A DNA stretch of 64,000 nucleotides from Acidovorax sp. CF316 (GCF_000276605.1 NZ_AKJX01000162.1:1-64000); one strand, 5' to 3'; positions 18,413 to 27,270 are shown, counted from the first letter of the stretch. Program-made: numbers and translations. The notes: generated by a model from the letters alone, not told the origin.

Positions 18413-19873
18413 TCACGCCCGGTTCAGGAACATCCGTGTGGCCTTGAGCCCCACGGGCGTCCAGTGCAGCGCCGGCGACATGGCCTGGACCAGCAGATCC
18501 CGCCGCTCGACGGCGTCCAGCGTGGGATAACGCTGCTCGAAGATCTCGAAGTCCGTGTCCAGGGCCGCTGGCGCAGGCTCGGAGCGCCCCCCCTTGGCGG
18601 CCTTGAGCCGTTCGGCCACGCGAAAGCTCATCTGCCGCTTGCCCGTGGCCGGGGTGGCGCCGGTCTCGAAGGGCGCCCCATCGGCACTTGCCGCACCACG
18701 GATCCAGTCGTGGATCACCTGCAGTTCGTAGGGAGAGAACACGCCGAACATCTCGGCACGCTCGCCCTGCAGCAGGTGCCAGAAGCGGCTGTCGGTCACG
18801 GGCTGGTTGCGTTTGATCCATTGGGCCTGTTCGAGCGCAGCCAGAAACGCAGGCAGGTCATCGGCGTTGGACAGCCAGTCGTTCACGCTGCGGCCGGCCA
18901 CCTTGCAGAAGTCGGAATGCGCGCCATGGCCTGACGGCGCCTTGCGCGCCAGGATGGCCAGCACCTCCCTGTCGATGTCGAAGCCGTCGATCACATCCAG
19001 CGTGCTGACCCCCACGTTGCCCAGCTTGGCGCCTGCACGCACCCGGCGCCAGTAGTCTCCACCGTCGTCGATGCGCGGTGCGGCTTCCAGCGCTGCCACG
19101 CAGGCGCGCTTGGCATGCCCCGTGTCGGCATTGTCGACCGTGACGTGCAGCGTGAAATAGTAAGGGTCGATGCCCAGTTCATTGAGTTCGTAGGCGGTGA
19201 TGAGCAGGTGCAGGGGCAACTGCTCGTAGCCCAGGTTAAAGCCCACGATCTCGGGCAGGAAATCCTGCGCATTCCATCCCAGCCCGACCTGCACCAGCCC
19301 CTGCTGGTACAGCGCGTCGGGCAGGTCATCGACGGGGTCAAGGCCGTAGTGGGCGAGCAGCGCGCGGTACAGCTTCACGTGGTTCTTGTCGGCCAGGCCG
19401 TCACCCAGTTCTTCCACATAGGTGGTGACCAGGTCCGACAGGCGGGAGTTGTCCGCATGCGCGCACAGGCCATACAGCCACGACCCGTCGACCAGCTTGG
19501 TGGGCGCGACATTGCGAAGAAAGTACAGGGCGTGGGCCCGGTTGGTGAAGTACCGGCGTGGTGCGCCGGCCTTGCGGGCATCCAGGTAGGCCTGGTACTG
19601 GCCGTGGACCCGCAAGATATTGGACTCCATCCAGGCCATCAGATCGGCAGGGTGCGCGGGCAGATCGTCGTCGCCCAGCTCCAACCCGTGCAGGGTCTCG
19701 CGCAGCAAGTCTGCAGCGGCCCCACGCTCCTGCGCGCTGGGGATATGGTTTGCCAGGCGGTCATAGAGGGGCGCGTAGAGCGCTGCTGCTCGCACAGCCG
19801 GGGCGGATGCGATGGCGTCAAGGGAAGCGATGGTCGTTTCGGAACGTGGGCGTTCCTGCAAATGGAGGTACAT
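18413..19873 (-). CDS. Heme-oxygenase-like diiron (HDO) family protein with C-terminal extension
   Basis: A 486-residue protein with an iron-containing redox enzyme (Haem_oxygenas_2-like) core. Likely iron ligands are in TYVEELGDGL (E154/E155), KNHVKLYRALL (H165) and YFTLHVTVDNADTGHAKRA (H243, D247 or D250, H253), the spacing typical of HDO oxygenases and oxidases. Known HDOs catalyse N-oxygenation, C-C cleavage or desaturation in natural-product pathways. The protein is longer than usual (about 220-340 residues) because of about 200 extra C-terminal residues that I cannot assign. It lies 129 nt downstream of the ATP-grasp gene on the same strand. The start at 19873 has no strong ribosome site. 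The actual reaction is unknown. Confidence 0.75.
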   Translation of the reverse strand: MYLHLQERPRSETTIASLDAIASAPAVRAAALYAPLYDRLANHIPSAQERGAAADLLRETLHGLELGDDDLPAHPADLMAWMESNILRVHGQYQAYLDARKAGAPRRYFTNRAHALYFLRNVAPTKLVDGSWLYGLCAHADNSRLSDLVTTYVEELGDGLADKNHVKLYRALLAHYGLDPVDDLPDALYQQGLVQVGLGWNAQDFLPEIVGFNLGYEQLPLHLLITAYELNELGIDPYYFTLHVTVDNADTGHAKRACVAALEAAPRIDDGGDYWRRVRAGAKLGNVGVSTLDVIDGFDIDREVLAILARKAPSGHGAHSDFCKVAGRSVNDWLSNADDLPAFLAALEQAQWIKRNQPVTDSRFWHLLQGERAEMFGVFSPYELQVIHDWIRGAASADGAPFETGATPATGKRQMSFRVAERLKAAKGGRSEPAPAALDTDFEIFEQRYPTLDAVERRDLLVQAMSPALHWTPVGLKATRMFLNRA

Positions 19874-20002
19874 GGTGTGTTGTCGTTGGATATGGACTCA
19901 GGGTGGGCCCTTGCCATCTCCGCCACTATCGGGACAAGGCTCCCATGGGCGTGGGCAGCCTCCTACGACCGCTGGCTCGCCACCCCTTGCGGCCAAAGAA
20001 AT

Positions 20003-21301
20003 CTACAGATAGCCCCATTGCCGCAGACGGGCCAGGCTTTCATCCGATACCCGCGCACCGATGTCGTTGCGGTAGCGCAGATTGGGCACGTAGACCTTGC
20101 GCGCCACGTCGAGCGCGCGAAGGCGCGCCGCCTCCACCGTCGGTGCGCACCCGGTGGCCACGCCCACGTAGCCGCAGGTGCCGCTGGTGACCAGGGAGCC
20201 CTGGCGCATCTCCACCTCGGCGAAGGCGATGGCCGCGCGCTCCGCGTGCGACAGGCTTTCGTCCAGGATCACCGGAATGCCCTTGGAGAGCTCTTCGTAT
20301 CCCTGTGCATGGGGAAACGGCGGTACGGTGAGCACCACGCCCACCGCAAAGCCGGGTACCGTGGCGAAGTGGGTGTGCGAGCGGCGAAGCATTTTCAGGA
20401 AGATCGCTTCCCACGGTTCCCGGTGCAGGCTTTCGCAGATGGCATAACCGGGATAGCCAAAGCGGCTGGTGAACTCCAGCGGCCACAGCCCTTGCGCGTT
20501 GGCCATGAGGTTCACATTGATGTAGCCGCAATAGCCGCCATCGCGCAGCACGCCCGCCAGGGGTTCCAGGACCAGCTCGCGCAGCCTGCCGCTGCCGCCG
20601 TAGCTGACCACCGTGCCCATCTCGCCCGTCAGCTCCCCCAGTTCCCCGGGAAAGAAGCGCTTGTGCTCGAAGTCGATGCATGCCGTCTCGAGAAACTCGG
20701 CACCGTTGAAATACCCGCCCACGCCAATCTCGATGCCATCGATGTATTCCATGAGCACGAAATCCGGGGAGGGCACGGGTGCTTCGTGCGCAGTGTAGAA
20801 CTCCAGCAGCGCGGCCAGGTCGCTGCTGTCGCCCTTCTGGGCAATGTAGTTCCTGGTGCGCGGGCTGGCGGCGCCGTTGAACTTGAGCACGAAGCGCTGG
20901 CGCCGGGCGGCGAGAAAGTCCACGGCCTGGCGGTAGGAGGTGAACGAATGGCTTGCCGCAGTGCGCAGGCCAGCCTGCCGGAGCACGGACTGGCCATACT
21001 CGCGCTCGGCCTCCAGCCGGTCGCCCAGGGCGCTGCCACCGATGACCTGGAAGCCTTGCGCCCGCAAGGCGTCCTGCACCTCGCCCTGGTCCGCCGTCTC
21101 GAAAAGGATCAGTCCCTCGGGCCCGGCCTGCCGGACCCAGCCGAGCTCCGTGTTCCAGTCGTCCGTGCGCGTGAGCATGCCCGCGAACACGCCATGGCTG
21201 GCCGGATCACGGACGAACACCCTGACCTCGTGCCCCCGTGCCTGCATGCCGCCGTACATGGCGGCCAGGTCGTTGCTGGCCCCGATGCCCAGGATCCTCA
21301 T
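20003..21301 (-). CDS. PurD-like ATP-grasp ligase
   Basis: A 432-residue ATP-grasp enzyme. The N-terminus MRILGIGASNDLAAMYGGM resembles the PurD-type pre-grasp domain. The ATP lysine region is RFVLKFNG, and the metal-binding segment WPLEFTSRFGYPGYA parallels the EFNxRFGDP of GAR synthetase. ATP-grasp ligases join a carboxylate to an amine through an acylphosphate. It is not a housekeeping purD, being too divergent and linked to methyltransferase and diiron genes. The ATG overlaps the methyltransferase stop (ATGA at 21298-21301). I infer that it makes an amide in a small-molecule or peptide pathway. Confidence 0.8.
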   Translation of the reverse strand: MRILGIGASNDLAAMYGGMQARGHEVRVFVRDPASHGVFAGMLTRTDDWNTELGWVRQAGPEGLILFETADQGEVQDALRAQGFQVIGGSALGDRLEAEREYGQSVLRQAGLRTAASHSFTSYRQAVDFLAARRQRFVLKFNGAASPRTRNYIAQKGDSSDLAALLEFYTAHEAPVPSPDFVLMEYIDGIEIGVGGYFNGAEFLETACIDFEHKRFFPGELGELTGEMGTVVSYGGSGRLRELVLEPLAGVLRDGGYCGYINVNLMANAQGLWPLEFTSRFGYPGYAICESLHREPWEAIFLKMLRRSHTHFATVPGFAVGVVLTVPPFPHAQGYEELSKGIPVILDESLSHAERAAIAFAEVEMRQGSLVTSGTCGYVGVATGCAPTVEAARLRALDVARKVYVPNLRYRNDIGARVSDESLARLRQWGYL

Positions 21302-22251
21302 GCTGCCGGCTTGTGCACCACCAACCCGATCGCGGCGATCCGGTCCACCGGGGCGTACTCGGGCCGGTCGAGTTCCTCGCCAAAGACATCGGAGTCGATC
21401 TCGCGCCGCGTGAAGTGGCAAGCTGCGCGTGCTGCCGTGGCGGCAGCCCACTCGGAAAAGGGGTCCACGCCCTGCACCACGGCGGAGCCGGTGTACAGGA
21501 TGAGCCGGCCACCAGGGCGCAGGTGGGCGATGGACTGTTCAAGGATGCGCTGCGAGAGCCCTTCGCCATAGTCGCCACCACCGTGCCGGTAGATGCGCTT
21601 GGCCGCATCGACCAGATAGGGCGGGTTGGAGACGATCAAATCGAAATCGCCCACCACATCCTGGAACAGATCGGTCTGGGCGAAGGTGCAGCAAGTGCTC
21701 TGCGCGAGGCGGGCATTGGCCTGCGCCAGCACCAGCGCCTGGGGATTGATGTCCGCAAGCACCAGCTCCTGAACGCTGTTTCCGGCCGCGCGCGCCGCCA
21801 CGATTCCACCCGGCCCGCCGCCGCAGCCCATGTCCAGCACCCGGCTCGCGGCCCCCACGGGGCGCACGGCCAGTTCGGAGCCGATAAGGGCCGCGAACCG
21901 ATAGGTATCGGGGCCGAAGAAGACCGCATCCTCCTCCAGCGTGGGAAAACCCGAGTGGGCATACAGCCCACCGGCGAGGCTGCTGTACCGCACCGTGCTT
22001 TTGCGCAGGCCACCCTCCAACTCCGCGATGAGCTGTGCTGAAACCAGTTTCTCCGATAACAGCGCTGGTAGCAGTGCGCTATCGAAGGGCAGGTTCCAGC
22101 CAAAGGCATCGCGCAGGTCGCACGCAGGCAGGTCGCCCCGGTTGCGCAGCACCCGCTGGTGGGTCAAGGGCGTGACCGTCGTGAATTCATAGTTGCGGGC
22201 TTTCAGGTAGACGCCCAACTCAACCAGTGCAGCAATGCGTTGTTCGTCCAT
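21298..22251 (-). CDS. PrmC/HemK-like SAM-dependent methyltransferase (NPPY motif)
   Basis: A 317-residue class I methyltransferase. The SAM loop is VLDMGCGGGPGGIVAA, the acidic residue after beta-2 is in LVLADINPQAL, and the catalytic motif is LIVSNPPYLVD. NPPY enzymes methylate amide or amine nitrogens, such as glutamine in PrmC or exocyclic amines of bases. The roughly 130-residue N-terminal part ends in FFGPDTYRFAALIG and is not the PrmC release-factor domain I would expect, so the target is probably different. The start at 22251 is 7 nt after the stop of the 70-residue peptide gene. The next gene is coupled by ATGA. Confidence 0.82.
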   Translation of the reverse strand: MDEQRIAALVELGVYLKARNYEFTTVTPLTHQRVLRNRGDLPACDLRDAFGWNLPFDSALLPALLSEKLVSAQLIAELEGGLRKSTVRYSSLAGGLYAHSGFPTLEEDAVFFGPDTYRFAALIGSELAVRPVGAASRVLDMGCGGGPGGIVAARAAGNSVQELVLADINPQALVLAQANARLAQSTCCTFAQTDLFQDVVGDFDLIVSNPPYLVDAAKRIYRHGGGDYGEGLSQRILEQSIAHLRPGGRLILYTGSAVVQGVDPFSEWAAATAARAACHFTRREIDSDVFGEELDRPEYAPVDRIAAIGLVVHKPAA

Positions 22252-22258
22252 GGCGTGG

Positions 22259-22471
22259 TCAGCATCCTCGGTACAGGTAGGCCTCGAAGCGGTTACCCAG
22301 GCATTTCCCGAGTTCGCTTTGCGGAATATCCGCAGTTGTAGCGGGTACCTTGGCAGGAATTTCGTCCCCCTCCACCAGACCCACAGCGGCAGAAGCGCCA
22401 TAGGCGACCATGGCCAAACCTGCGCCGATGAAAGACACGGCGCTGGCCGCAGGGGGGCGTTGCTGCAACAT
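22259..22471 (-). CDS. Small 70-residue protein with one membrane segment and C-terminal Cys
   Basis: A short gene with a strong ribosome site (GGAGGT, 4 nt before ATG at 22471). The product has one hydrophobic stretch (about residues 11-33, ending AYGASAAVGLV) and a polar tail containing GKCLGNRFEAYLYRGC, ending in Cys. No family is recognised. It lies 7 nt upstream of the methyltransferase and is in effect the first gene of the methyltransferase/ATP-grasp/diiron cluster. It could be a membrane accessory protein or a substrate peptide; the sequence does not decide. CTCCTACA, the stress-type element core, lies about 60 nt upstream (22529-22536). Confidence 0.6.
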   Translation of the reverse strand: MLQQRPPAASAVSFIGAGLAMVAYGASAAVGLVEGDEIPAKVPATTADIPQSELGKCLGNRFEAYLYRGC

Positions 22472-22720
22472 GGTGACCTCCAAGGGTGTCGAGAGAGCAT
22501 CATGTTCCCTGGCCAATAGGCGCTCACCTGTAGGAGAAGTGGCAGAACACCGGTCATCAGGGGAGCACCTCCATCCCCTCCTTTCAACGCAGGAACTGGT
22601 GAGCGCTGGGAAGGGCGGCACCCTGGCCGCCATCAACGCCATTGTCTTACCCCGCGTACCGTGGCGCGCTGAAAAAATGGGTCCATCCGGCGGATATCAC
22701 CCGCCAAGCAGGAGCAAGCC

Positions 22721-22942
22721 ATGAACACCCATACCACCCCGTCCCCTTCCTCCTGGCCGTTCCCGGCTGCCGATCATTTCCGACGCCAAGCCGCCACCAC
22801 CCGCCCGGAGCCCGAACCGGAGGAACAGGACGACACCCCGGACCATGTGGAGCAGGAACTCGTGGACGAGCAACTCGAACGCGACCGCAAGGCCTCGCGG
22901 GCCGTGGACAGCAAGATTCCCGGCCGCAGCGCCCCACCGTGA
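22721..22942 (+). CDS. Small acidic/charged hypothetical protein
   Basis: A 73-residue hydrophilic protein with ATG at 22721 behind AGGAG (7 nt). The middle is strongly acidic (EPEPEEQDDTPDHVEQELVD) and the tail basic, with no signal peptide or membrane segment; it is probably disordered. No family is recognised. It stands alone between the divergent peptide/methyltransferase cluster and the convergent NarL-type regulator. The ribosome site and start context are the main support for a real gene. Confidence 0.55.
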   Translation: MNTHTTPSPSSWPFPAADHFRRQAATTRPEPEPEEQDDTPDHVEQELVDEQLERDRKASRAVDSKIPGRSAPP

Positions 22943-23010
22943 AGGCGCTCGCGGGCCACGCAGGGGCGCGGCGGCGAAGGCAGTGAAGCCCCTGCCCCGC
23001 CGGCCGCCGC

Positions 23011-23643
23011 TCACTGGATCAGGTTGTTCTTGAGTGCGTAGTACGTCAAGTCGCTGTTGGAATCGAGGTGCAGCTTTTCCATCAGGCGCGTGCGGTAGGT
23101 GCTCACGGTCTTGACGCTCAGCGACAGGTCTTCGGCGATCTCGCCGACGTTGGCGCCCTGGGCGAGCTTGAGGAACACCTGGAACTCGCGCTCGGACAGA
23201 TGTTCGTGCGCGGGCCGCTCACCGGGGCGGTTGAGCTGCTGGGCCAGCAGTTCGGCCACGGTGGGCGTGAGGTAGCGCTTGCCCAGCGCGATGACGCGGA
23301 TCGCCTCGACGATCTCGGAGGGCTTGCACTCCTTGTTGAGGTAGCCGCTCGCGCCCTGGCGGATCAGGTTGATGGCGTAGTGCTCCTCGGGGTAGCCACT
23401 GAGGATGAGGATGCCCATGTCTGGCGCCTTGGCGCGCAGCATGGACATGGCATCGAGGCCGCTCTGCCCGGGCATGGCCAGGTCCATCACGAGCACGTCG
23501 ATGTCGTGCTCGCGGATCAGGTCGATGGCTTCGCGCCCGTTGCCGGCTTCTCCTTCCACCCGCAGGTCCACGTGGTCGGCCAGGAACTGGCGCAGGCCTG
23601 CACGAACGATTTTGTGGTCATCCACGATGCCGATCTTGATCAT
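23011..23643 (-). CDS. NarL/FixJ-family response regulator
   Basis: A 210-residue two-domain regulator. The receiver has IVDDH at residues 6-10, phospho-acceptor D54 in VMDLAMPG, and the Lys in GYLNKECKP. A LuxR-type HTH (about 145-205) contains LSEREFQVFLKLAQG and SVKTVSTYRTRLMEKL. It binds DNA when phosphorylated by an unknown kinase; no kinase is adjacent. It lies 50 nt downstream of ligD on the same strand, so it may be co-transcribed with the NHEJ genes, but a functional link is not shown. Confidence 0.92.
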   Translation of the reverse strand: MIKIGIVDDHKIVRAGLRQFLADHVDLRVEGEAGNGREAIDLIREHDIDVLVMDLAMPGQSGLDAMSMLRAKAPDMGILILSGYPEEHYAINLIRQGASGYLNKECKPSEIVEAIRVIALGKRYLTPTVAELLAQQLNRPGERPAHEHLSEREFQVFLKLAQGANVGEIAEDLSLSVKTVSTYRTRLMEKLHLDSNSDLTYYALKNNLIQ

Positions 23644-23693
23644 TTTGGTTTTTTCTATGGTTGATGAGAAAGCTGAAATGGGGTGAATTCGGT

Positions 23694-26237
23694 TCAGTCC
23701 TTGGCGCTGTAGCCCAGCAGGCGCATGGCGCCCGACAACGAGACGGCGGCCGCCGCGTAGCCCTGCCAGGGCGCATTGCCCTGGCGCAGGCGCTCGCCTA
23801 CGGTGCGCACCGTCCAGTGCGCGCCGCTGGTGAGCGCGTCCAGTTCCTTCCAGGCCACGGGCACCGAGATGCCCATGCCCTCGCGCGAGCGCGCGGACCA
23901 GGCGCTCACGGTGGTGGCCCCACGCCCGTTGCGCAGGTAGTCCACGAAGATCTTGCCCACCCGGTTGCGCGGGCCGCTCTTGGCAACGAAGCGCGCGGGA
24001 ATGGTCTCGGCCAGGTGCTGCACCACGGCCTGCGAGAAGCCCTTGACCGTGTCCCAGCCCTGCAGCCGCTTGATGGGCACCACCACGTGCAGGCCCTTGC
24101 CGCCGCTGGTCTTGAGGAAGGCCGGCAGGTGCAGCTCCTTGAGCATCACCTGCACCAGCTGGGCCGCCTGTTGTACCTGCTCCCAGGACACGCCCTCGCC
24201 CGGGTCCAGGTCGAAGGTCATGCGGTCGGGGCGCTCGATCCGGTCCTTGCGCGCGTTCCAGGTATGGAACTCCAGCACGTTCATCTGCGCGGCCGACAGC
24301 AGGCCCTCGGGCCGGGCCACTTCGAGCAGCGGCGCATGGCCTGCGTCGAGCGCCGGATCGAGCAGCGCCACGCCTTGCATGCTCCCCTTGTCCAGGTGCT
24401 TCTGGAAGAACAGCTCGCCGCCCACGCCGTCGGGCGCGCGCACCAGCGACACGGGCCGGCCCTTCAAGTGCTCCATCATCAGCGGAGCCACGGTGGCGTA
24501 GTAGCGCACCAGCTCGATCTTGGTGATGCCGGATGCGGGGTCGATCACGCGGTCGGGGTGCGAGATGCGCAGCGCATCCGGCAGGGATGCCGCGGCGGCC
24601 CTGGCCCTGCGTGCAACCGGTGGTTTCTTCTTTTTCTCGATGGCGGCCATGGCCTGGGGTTTCTCCTGCACGATGGCTTTGGCGGGCTTGTCCGCGCGCA
24701 GGCCATGGAACACCGAATGGCGGATACGCCCTTCCTTGGTCCACTCGGCAAACGACACCTCGGCCAGCAGGCGCGGCTTGATCCAGTGGGCCTTCTTGCC
24801 AACCGCCGTGCCCTCGGGGAACGGGCTTTTGGTGGTGTGCAGCGCCGTAAGCCTGGTAGCCAGTTCCTGCAGGGTGTGCTCGCTGAAGCCCGTGCCCACG
24901 TTGCCCGCATAGCGCAGCGCGCCATCGTCGCCATGCACGGCCAGCAGCAGCGAGCCGATGCCGGTGCGCGAGCCCTGCGGGTCGGTGAAGCCGGCGATCA
25001 CGAACTCCTGCCGGTGGCTGCACTTGAGCTTGATCCAGTCGGCATTGCGCCGCGAGGCATAGGGCGCCGCCTTGCGCTTGCCGACCACGCCCTCGAAGCC
25101 CAGGTGGCAGGCCGAGGACACCAGGTCCGAAGGCTGGGCCTCGAAGCTCTCGCTGAAGCGCACGCGGTCGGTCGCCACCTGCTCCACCAGGGCGCGCAGC
25201 CGCTCGCGGCGCTCCACCACGGGCAGGCCGCGCAGGTCGTGCCCGTCGGCATAGGGCAGGTCGAACAGGTAGTACACCAGGTCCTTGGCCACGCTGGCAT
25301 CGAAGGCGTTCTGCAGCGCCTGGAAGTCTGGCGTTCCGTGTTCGTCCATGGCCACCACTTCGCCGTCGAGCCAGCCGGAGGACAGCGGCAACTCACCGAT
25401 GGCCTTGACCAGCTGCGGCATGCGGTGCGTCCAGTCGTTGCCGTTGCGCGTGAACAGGCGCACGGAGCGGTTGTGCACCCGCGCCAGCAGGCGGTAGCCG
25501 TCGAACTTGAGCTCCCAGAGCCAGTCCGTTGTGTCGGCCGGCGGCTTGTCCACCAGGGTGGCCAATTGGGGTGCCAGGGTGTCGGGCAGCGGCACCTTGG
25601 GCCGCTTCGCGGTCCGGGCCGGCGGTGCCTCGGCGCGGGCGATGCCGGCAGGCCCGGGCGGAGCCAGGGGCGCGAGTGACGTCACGCTGTCGGGCATTTC
25701 TTCGACCACGCTGAACTCGGCGGCAGGCCGCTCGAAATCGTCGTGCTCCTTGATCAGCAGCCAGGGGGCTTGTTTTTCGCCGCCCTTGCCATGCATGCGC
25801 ACCAGCGTCCAGTGGCCTTGGAGCTTGTGGCCGTGCAGCGCGAACTTGAGCTTGCCCTTGAGGTAGCCCTCGGCCGCATCGCCCACGGGCACCCAGTAGC
25901 CCCGGTCCCAGACGATGACCTTGCCCGCACCGTACTGTTTGGGCGGTATCTGGCCTTCGAAGGTGTTGTACGAAATCGGGTGGTCCTCCACCTGCACGGC
26001 CATGCGCTTGTCGGCGGGGTCCAGGCTCGGGCCCTTGGGCACGGCCCAGCTCTTCATGGTGCCGTCGAGCTCCAGGCGCAGGTCGTAGTGCAGGCGGCTG
26101 GCCCAGTGCTTCTGGATCACGTACTGCAGCGCTTGCCCGCCCGCCTCGCCGCCCTCGGCCGGCTCGGGCGTGATGGCAAAGTTGCGCTTCTTCTTGTAGA
26201 GAGCGAGCGAGTCGGTCATCTGCGGGTCTTTCGCCAT
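23694..26237 (-). CDS. ligD: Multifunctional DNA ligase D (NHEJ)
   Basis: An 847-residue enzyme for bacterial non-homologous end joining, with domains in the order phosphoesterase, ligase, polymerase, as in Pseudomonas LigD. The 3'-phosphoesterase (about residues 10-165) has IQKHWASRLHYDLRLELDG. The ATP-dependent ligase (about 215-520) has WELKFDGYRLLARV, with K244 as the likely adenylated lysine. The C-terminal primase-polymerase (about 555-847) has RPVSLVRAPDGVGGELFFQK and the metal motif DLDPGEG. It starts 3 nt after the ku stop, so the pair is an operon. All three active sites look intact. Confidence 0.95.
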   Translation of the reverse strand: MAKDPQMTDSLALYKKKRNFAITPEPAEGGEAGGQALQYVIQKHWASRLHYDLRLELDGTMKSWAVPKGPSLDPADKRMAVQVEDHPISYNTFEGQIPPKQYGAGKVIVWDRGYWVPVGDAAEGYLKGKLKFALHGHKLQGHWTLVRMHGKGGEKQAPWLLIKEHDDFERPAAEFSVVEEMPDSVTSLAPLAPPGPAGIARAEAPPARTAKRPKVPLPDTLAPQLATLVDKPPADTTDWLWELKFDGYRLLARVHNRSVRLFTRNGNDWTHRMPQLVKAIGELPLSSGWLDGEVVAMDEHGTPDFQALQNAFDASVAKDLVYYLFDLPYADGHDLRGLPVVERRERLRALVEQVATDRVRFSESFEAQPSDLVSSACHLGFEGVVGKRKAAPYASRRNADWIKLKCSHRQEFVIAGFTDPQGSRTGIGSLLLAVHGDDGALRYAGNVGTGFSEHTLQELATRLTALHTTKSPFPEGTAVGKKAHWIKPRLLAEVSFAEWTKEGRIRHSVFHGLRADKPAKAIVQEKPQAMAAIEKKKKPPVARRARAAAASLPDALRISHPDRVIDPASGITKIELVRYYATVAPLMMEHLKGRPVSLVRAPDGVGGELFFQKHLDKGSMQGVALLDPALDAGHAPLLEVARPEGLLSAAQMNVLEFHTWNARKDRIERPDRMTFDLDPGEGVSWEQVQQAAQLVQVMLKELHLPAFLKTSGGKGLHVVVPIKRLQGWDTVKGFSQAVVQHLAETIPARFVAKSGPRNRVGKIFVDYLRNGRGATTVSAWSARSREGMGISVPVAWKELDALTSGAHWTVRTVGERLRQGNAPWQGYAAAAVSLSGAMRLLGYSAKD

Positions 26238-26240
26238 GGC

Positions 26241-27257
26241 TCAGGCCGCCCGGCGGGGCGGCGCCTTCTTGGCTGCCGTCTTCGCGGCCGTCTTGCGCGC
26301 CGGTGCTTTCTTGGCGGGGGCCTTTTTCGCCGCAGGCTTGGTGGCGGCCTTGCGGGCGGCGGGCAGCGGGGTCACCGAAGCCGCCTTGCCGGTGGCCTTG
26401 GCTCCGGTGGCCTTGCCGCCCTTGCCCTGCAGGCTGCGCTTGAGCAGTGCAGTCAGGTCCAGCACGTCGGCACCGGCCGGGGCGCTTTCCTTGCCACTGT
26501 CGACCTTGACCACTGTGGCGGTCTCGCCCGAGGCCACCTTGGTCTCGACGAGCTTGTGGATCTCCTGCGCAAACGAGTTGCGAAAGCCGTCCGCGTCCCA
26601 GGGCTGGGTCATGTCGTCGATGAGCTGCAGCGCCATGTCCATCTCGGCCGGCTTGATGCCGGCGGCCTTGGCATCAAGCGGCGGCAGGTTCAATTGCTCA
26701 AACGAGCGGATCTCGCCGCCCCAGCGCAGCAGGTTCAGGATGAGCGCGCGCCCGCAGGGGATCAGCACCGCCAGGTGCTGCTTGGTCTGGATGACCACCT
26801 TGGCCACGCCCACCTTGTTGCTCTGGCGCAGGGCCTCGCGCAGCAGCGCATAGACCTTCTCGCCGCGCTTGAGCGGGGCCGTGTAATAGGGCCGCTCCAG
26901 GTAGACGAAGGGGATCTCGTCGGCATCGAGGAAGGTCTCGATCTCGATGGTCTGCGTGATCTTGGGGTAGGCCGCGGCAATCTCCTCGGGCGTGAGCACC
27001 ACGTAGTGCCCGTCCTCGTACTCGATGCCCTTGACGATGTCGGCCGTGGCGATCTCCTTGCCCGTGACCTTGTTCACGCGCTTGTAGCCCACGGGCTCCA
27101 TGGAGCGCTTGTCGAGCCAGTCGAAGTCGATGCCCGAGTCCACTGTGGCCGAGTACAGGCCGACGGGTATGTGCACCAAACCAAAGCTGATCGCCCCCTT
27201 CCACATCGTGCGCGTGGAGGTGGGTGCCTTGCCTTCGTCTTCGGTTGCCCGCGCCAT
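26241..27257 (-). CDS. ku: Ku homodimer protein, NHEJ end-binding
   Basis: A 338-residue bacterial Ku that rings broken DNA ends and recruits LigD. The core begins RTMWKGAISFGLVHIPVGLY and contains FDWLDKRSMEPVGYKRVNK and the bridge region YYTAPLKRGEKVYALLREAL. After residue about 260 it has an extended Lys/Ala/Pro-rich tail with repeated KKAPAKKAPARK-like units. This DNA-binding, histone-like extension is known from some longer bacterial Ku proteins. It lies directly upstream of ligD and 13 nt downstream of a DUF3606 gene, all on the minus strand. Confidence 0.95.
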   Translation of the reverse strand: MARATEDEGKAPTSTRTMWKGAISFGLVHIPVGLYSATVDSGIDFDWLDKRSMEPVGYKRVNKVTGKEIATADIVKGIEYEDGHYVVLTPEEIAAAYPKITQTIEIETFLDADEIPFVYLERPYYTAPLKRGEKVYALLREALRQSNKVGVAKVVIQTKQHLAVLIPCGRALILNLLRWGGEIRSFEQLNLPPLDAKAAGIKPAEMDMALQLIDDMTQPWDADGFRNSFAQEIHKLVETKVASGETATVVKVDSGKESAPAGADVLDLTALLKRSLQGKGGKATGAKATGKAASVTPLPAARKAATKPAAKKAPAKKAPARKTAAKTAAKKAPPRRAA

Positions 27258-27270
27258 CGCGTTGCCCTCT

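Noticed and set aside
19960-19966. CTCCTAC copy in the ATP-grasp to diiron-protein gap
   Set aside because: It is on the opposite strand to the downstream gene, so it does not support a promoter for that gene.
19115-21571. 818-residue open frame on the plus strand
   Set aside because: Antisense to the diiron and ATP-grasp genes, with shadow-like composition.
22161-22519. Plus-strand frames opposite the 70-residue peptide gene
   Set aside because: They lack ribosome sites, and the minus-strand frame has GGAGGT and fits the operon.
23661-25679. 672-residue open frame on the plus strand
   Set aside because: Antisense to ligD, with no recognisable domain.
26241-26480. Repetitive Lys/Ala/Pro tail of Ku as a possible separate histone-like gene
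   Set aside because: It is in frame with the Ku core without an internal start of good quality, and such tails are known for bacterial Ku.
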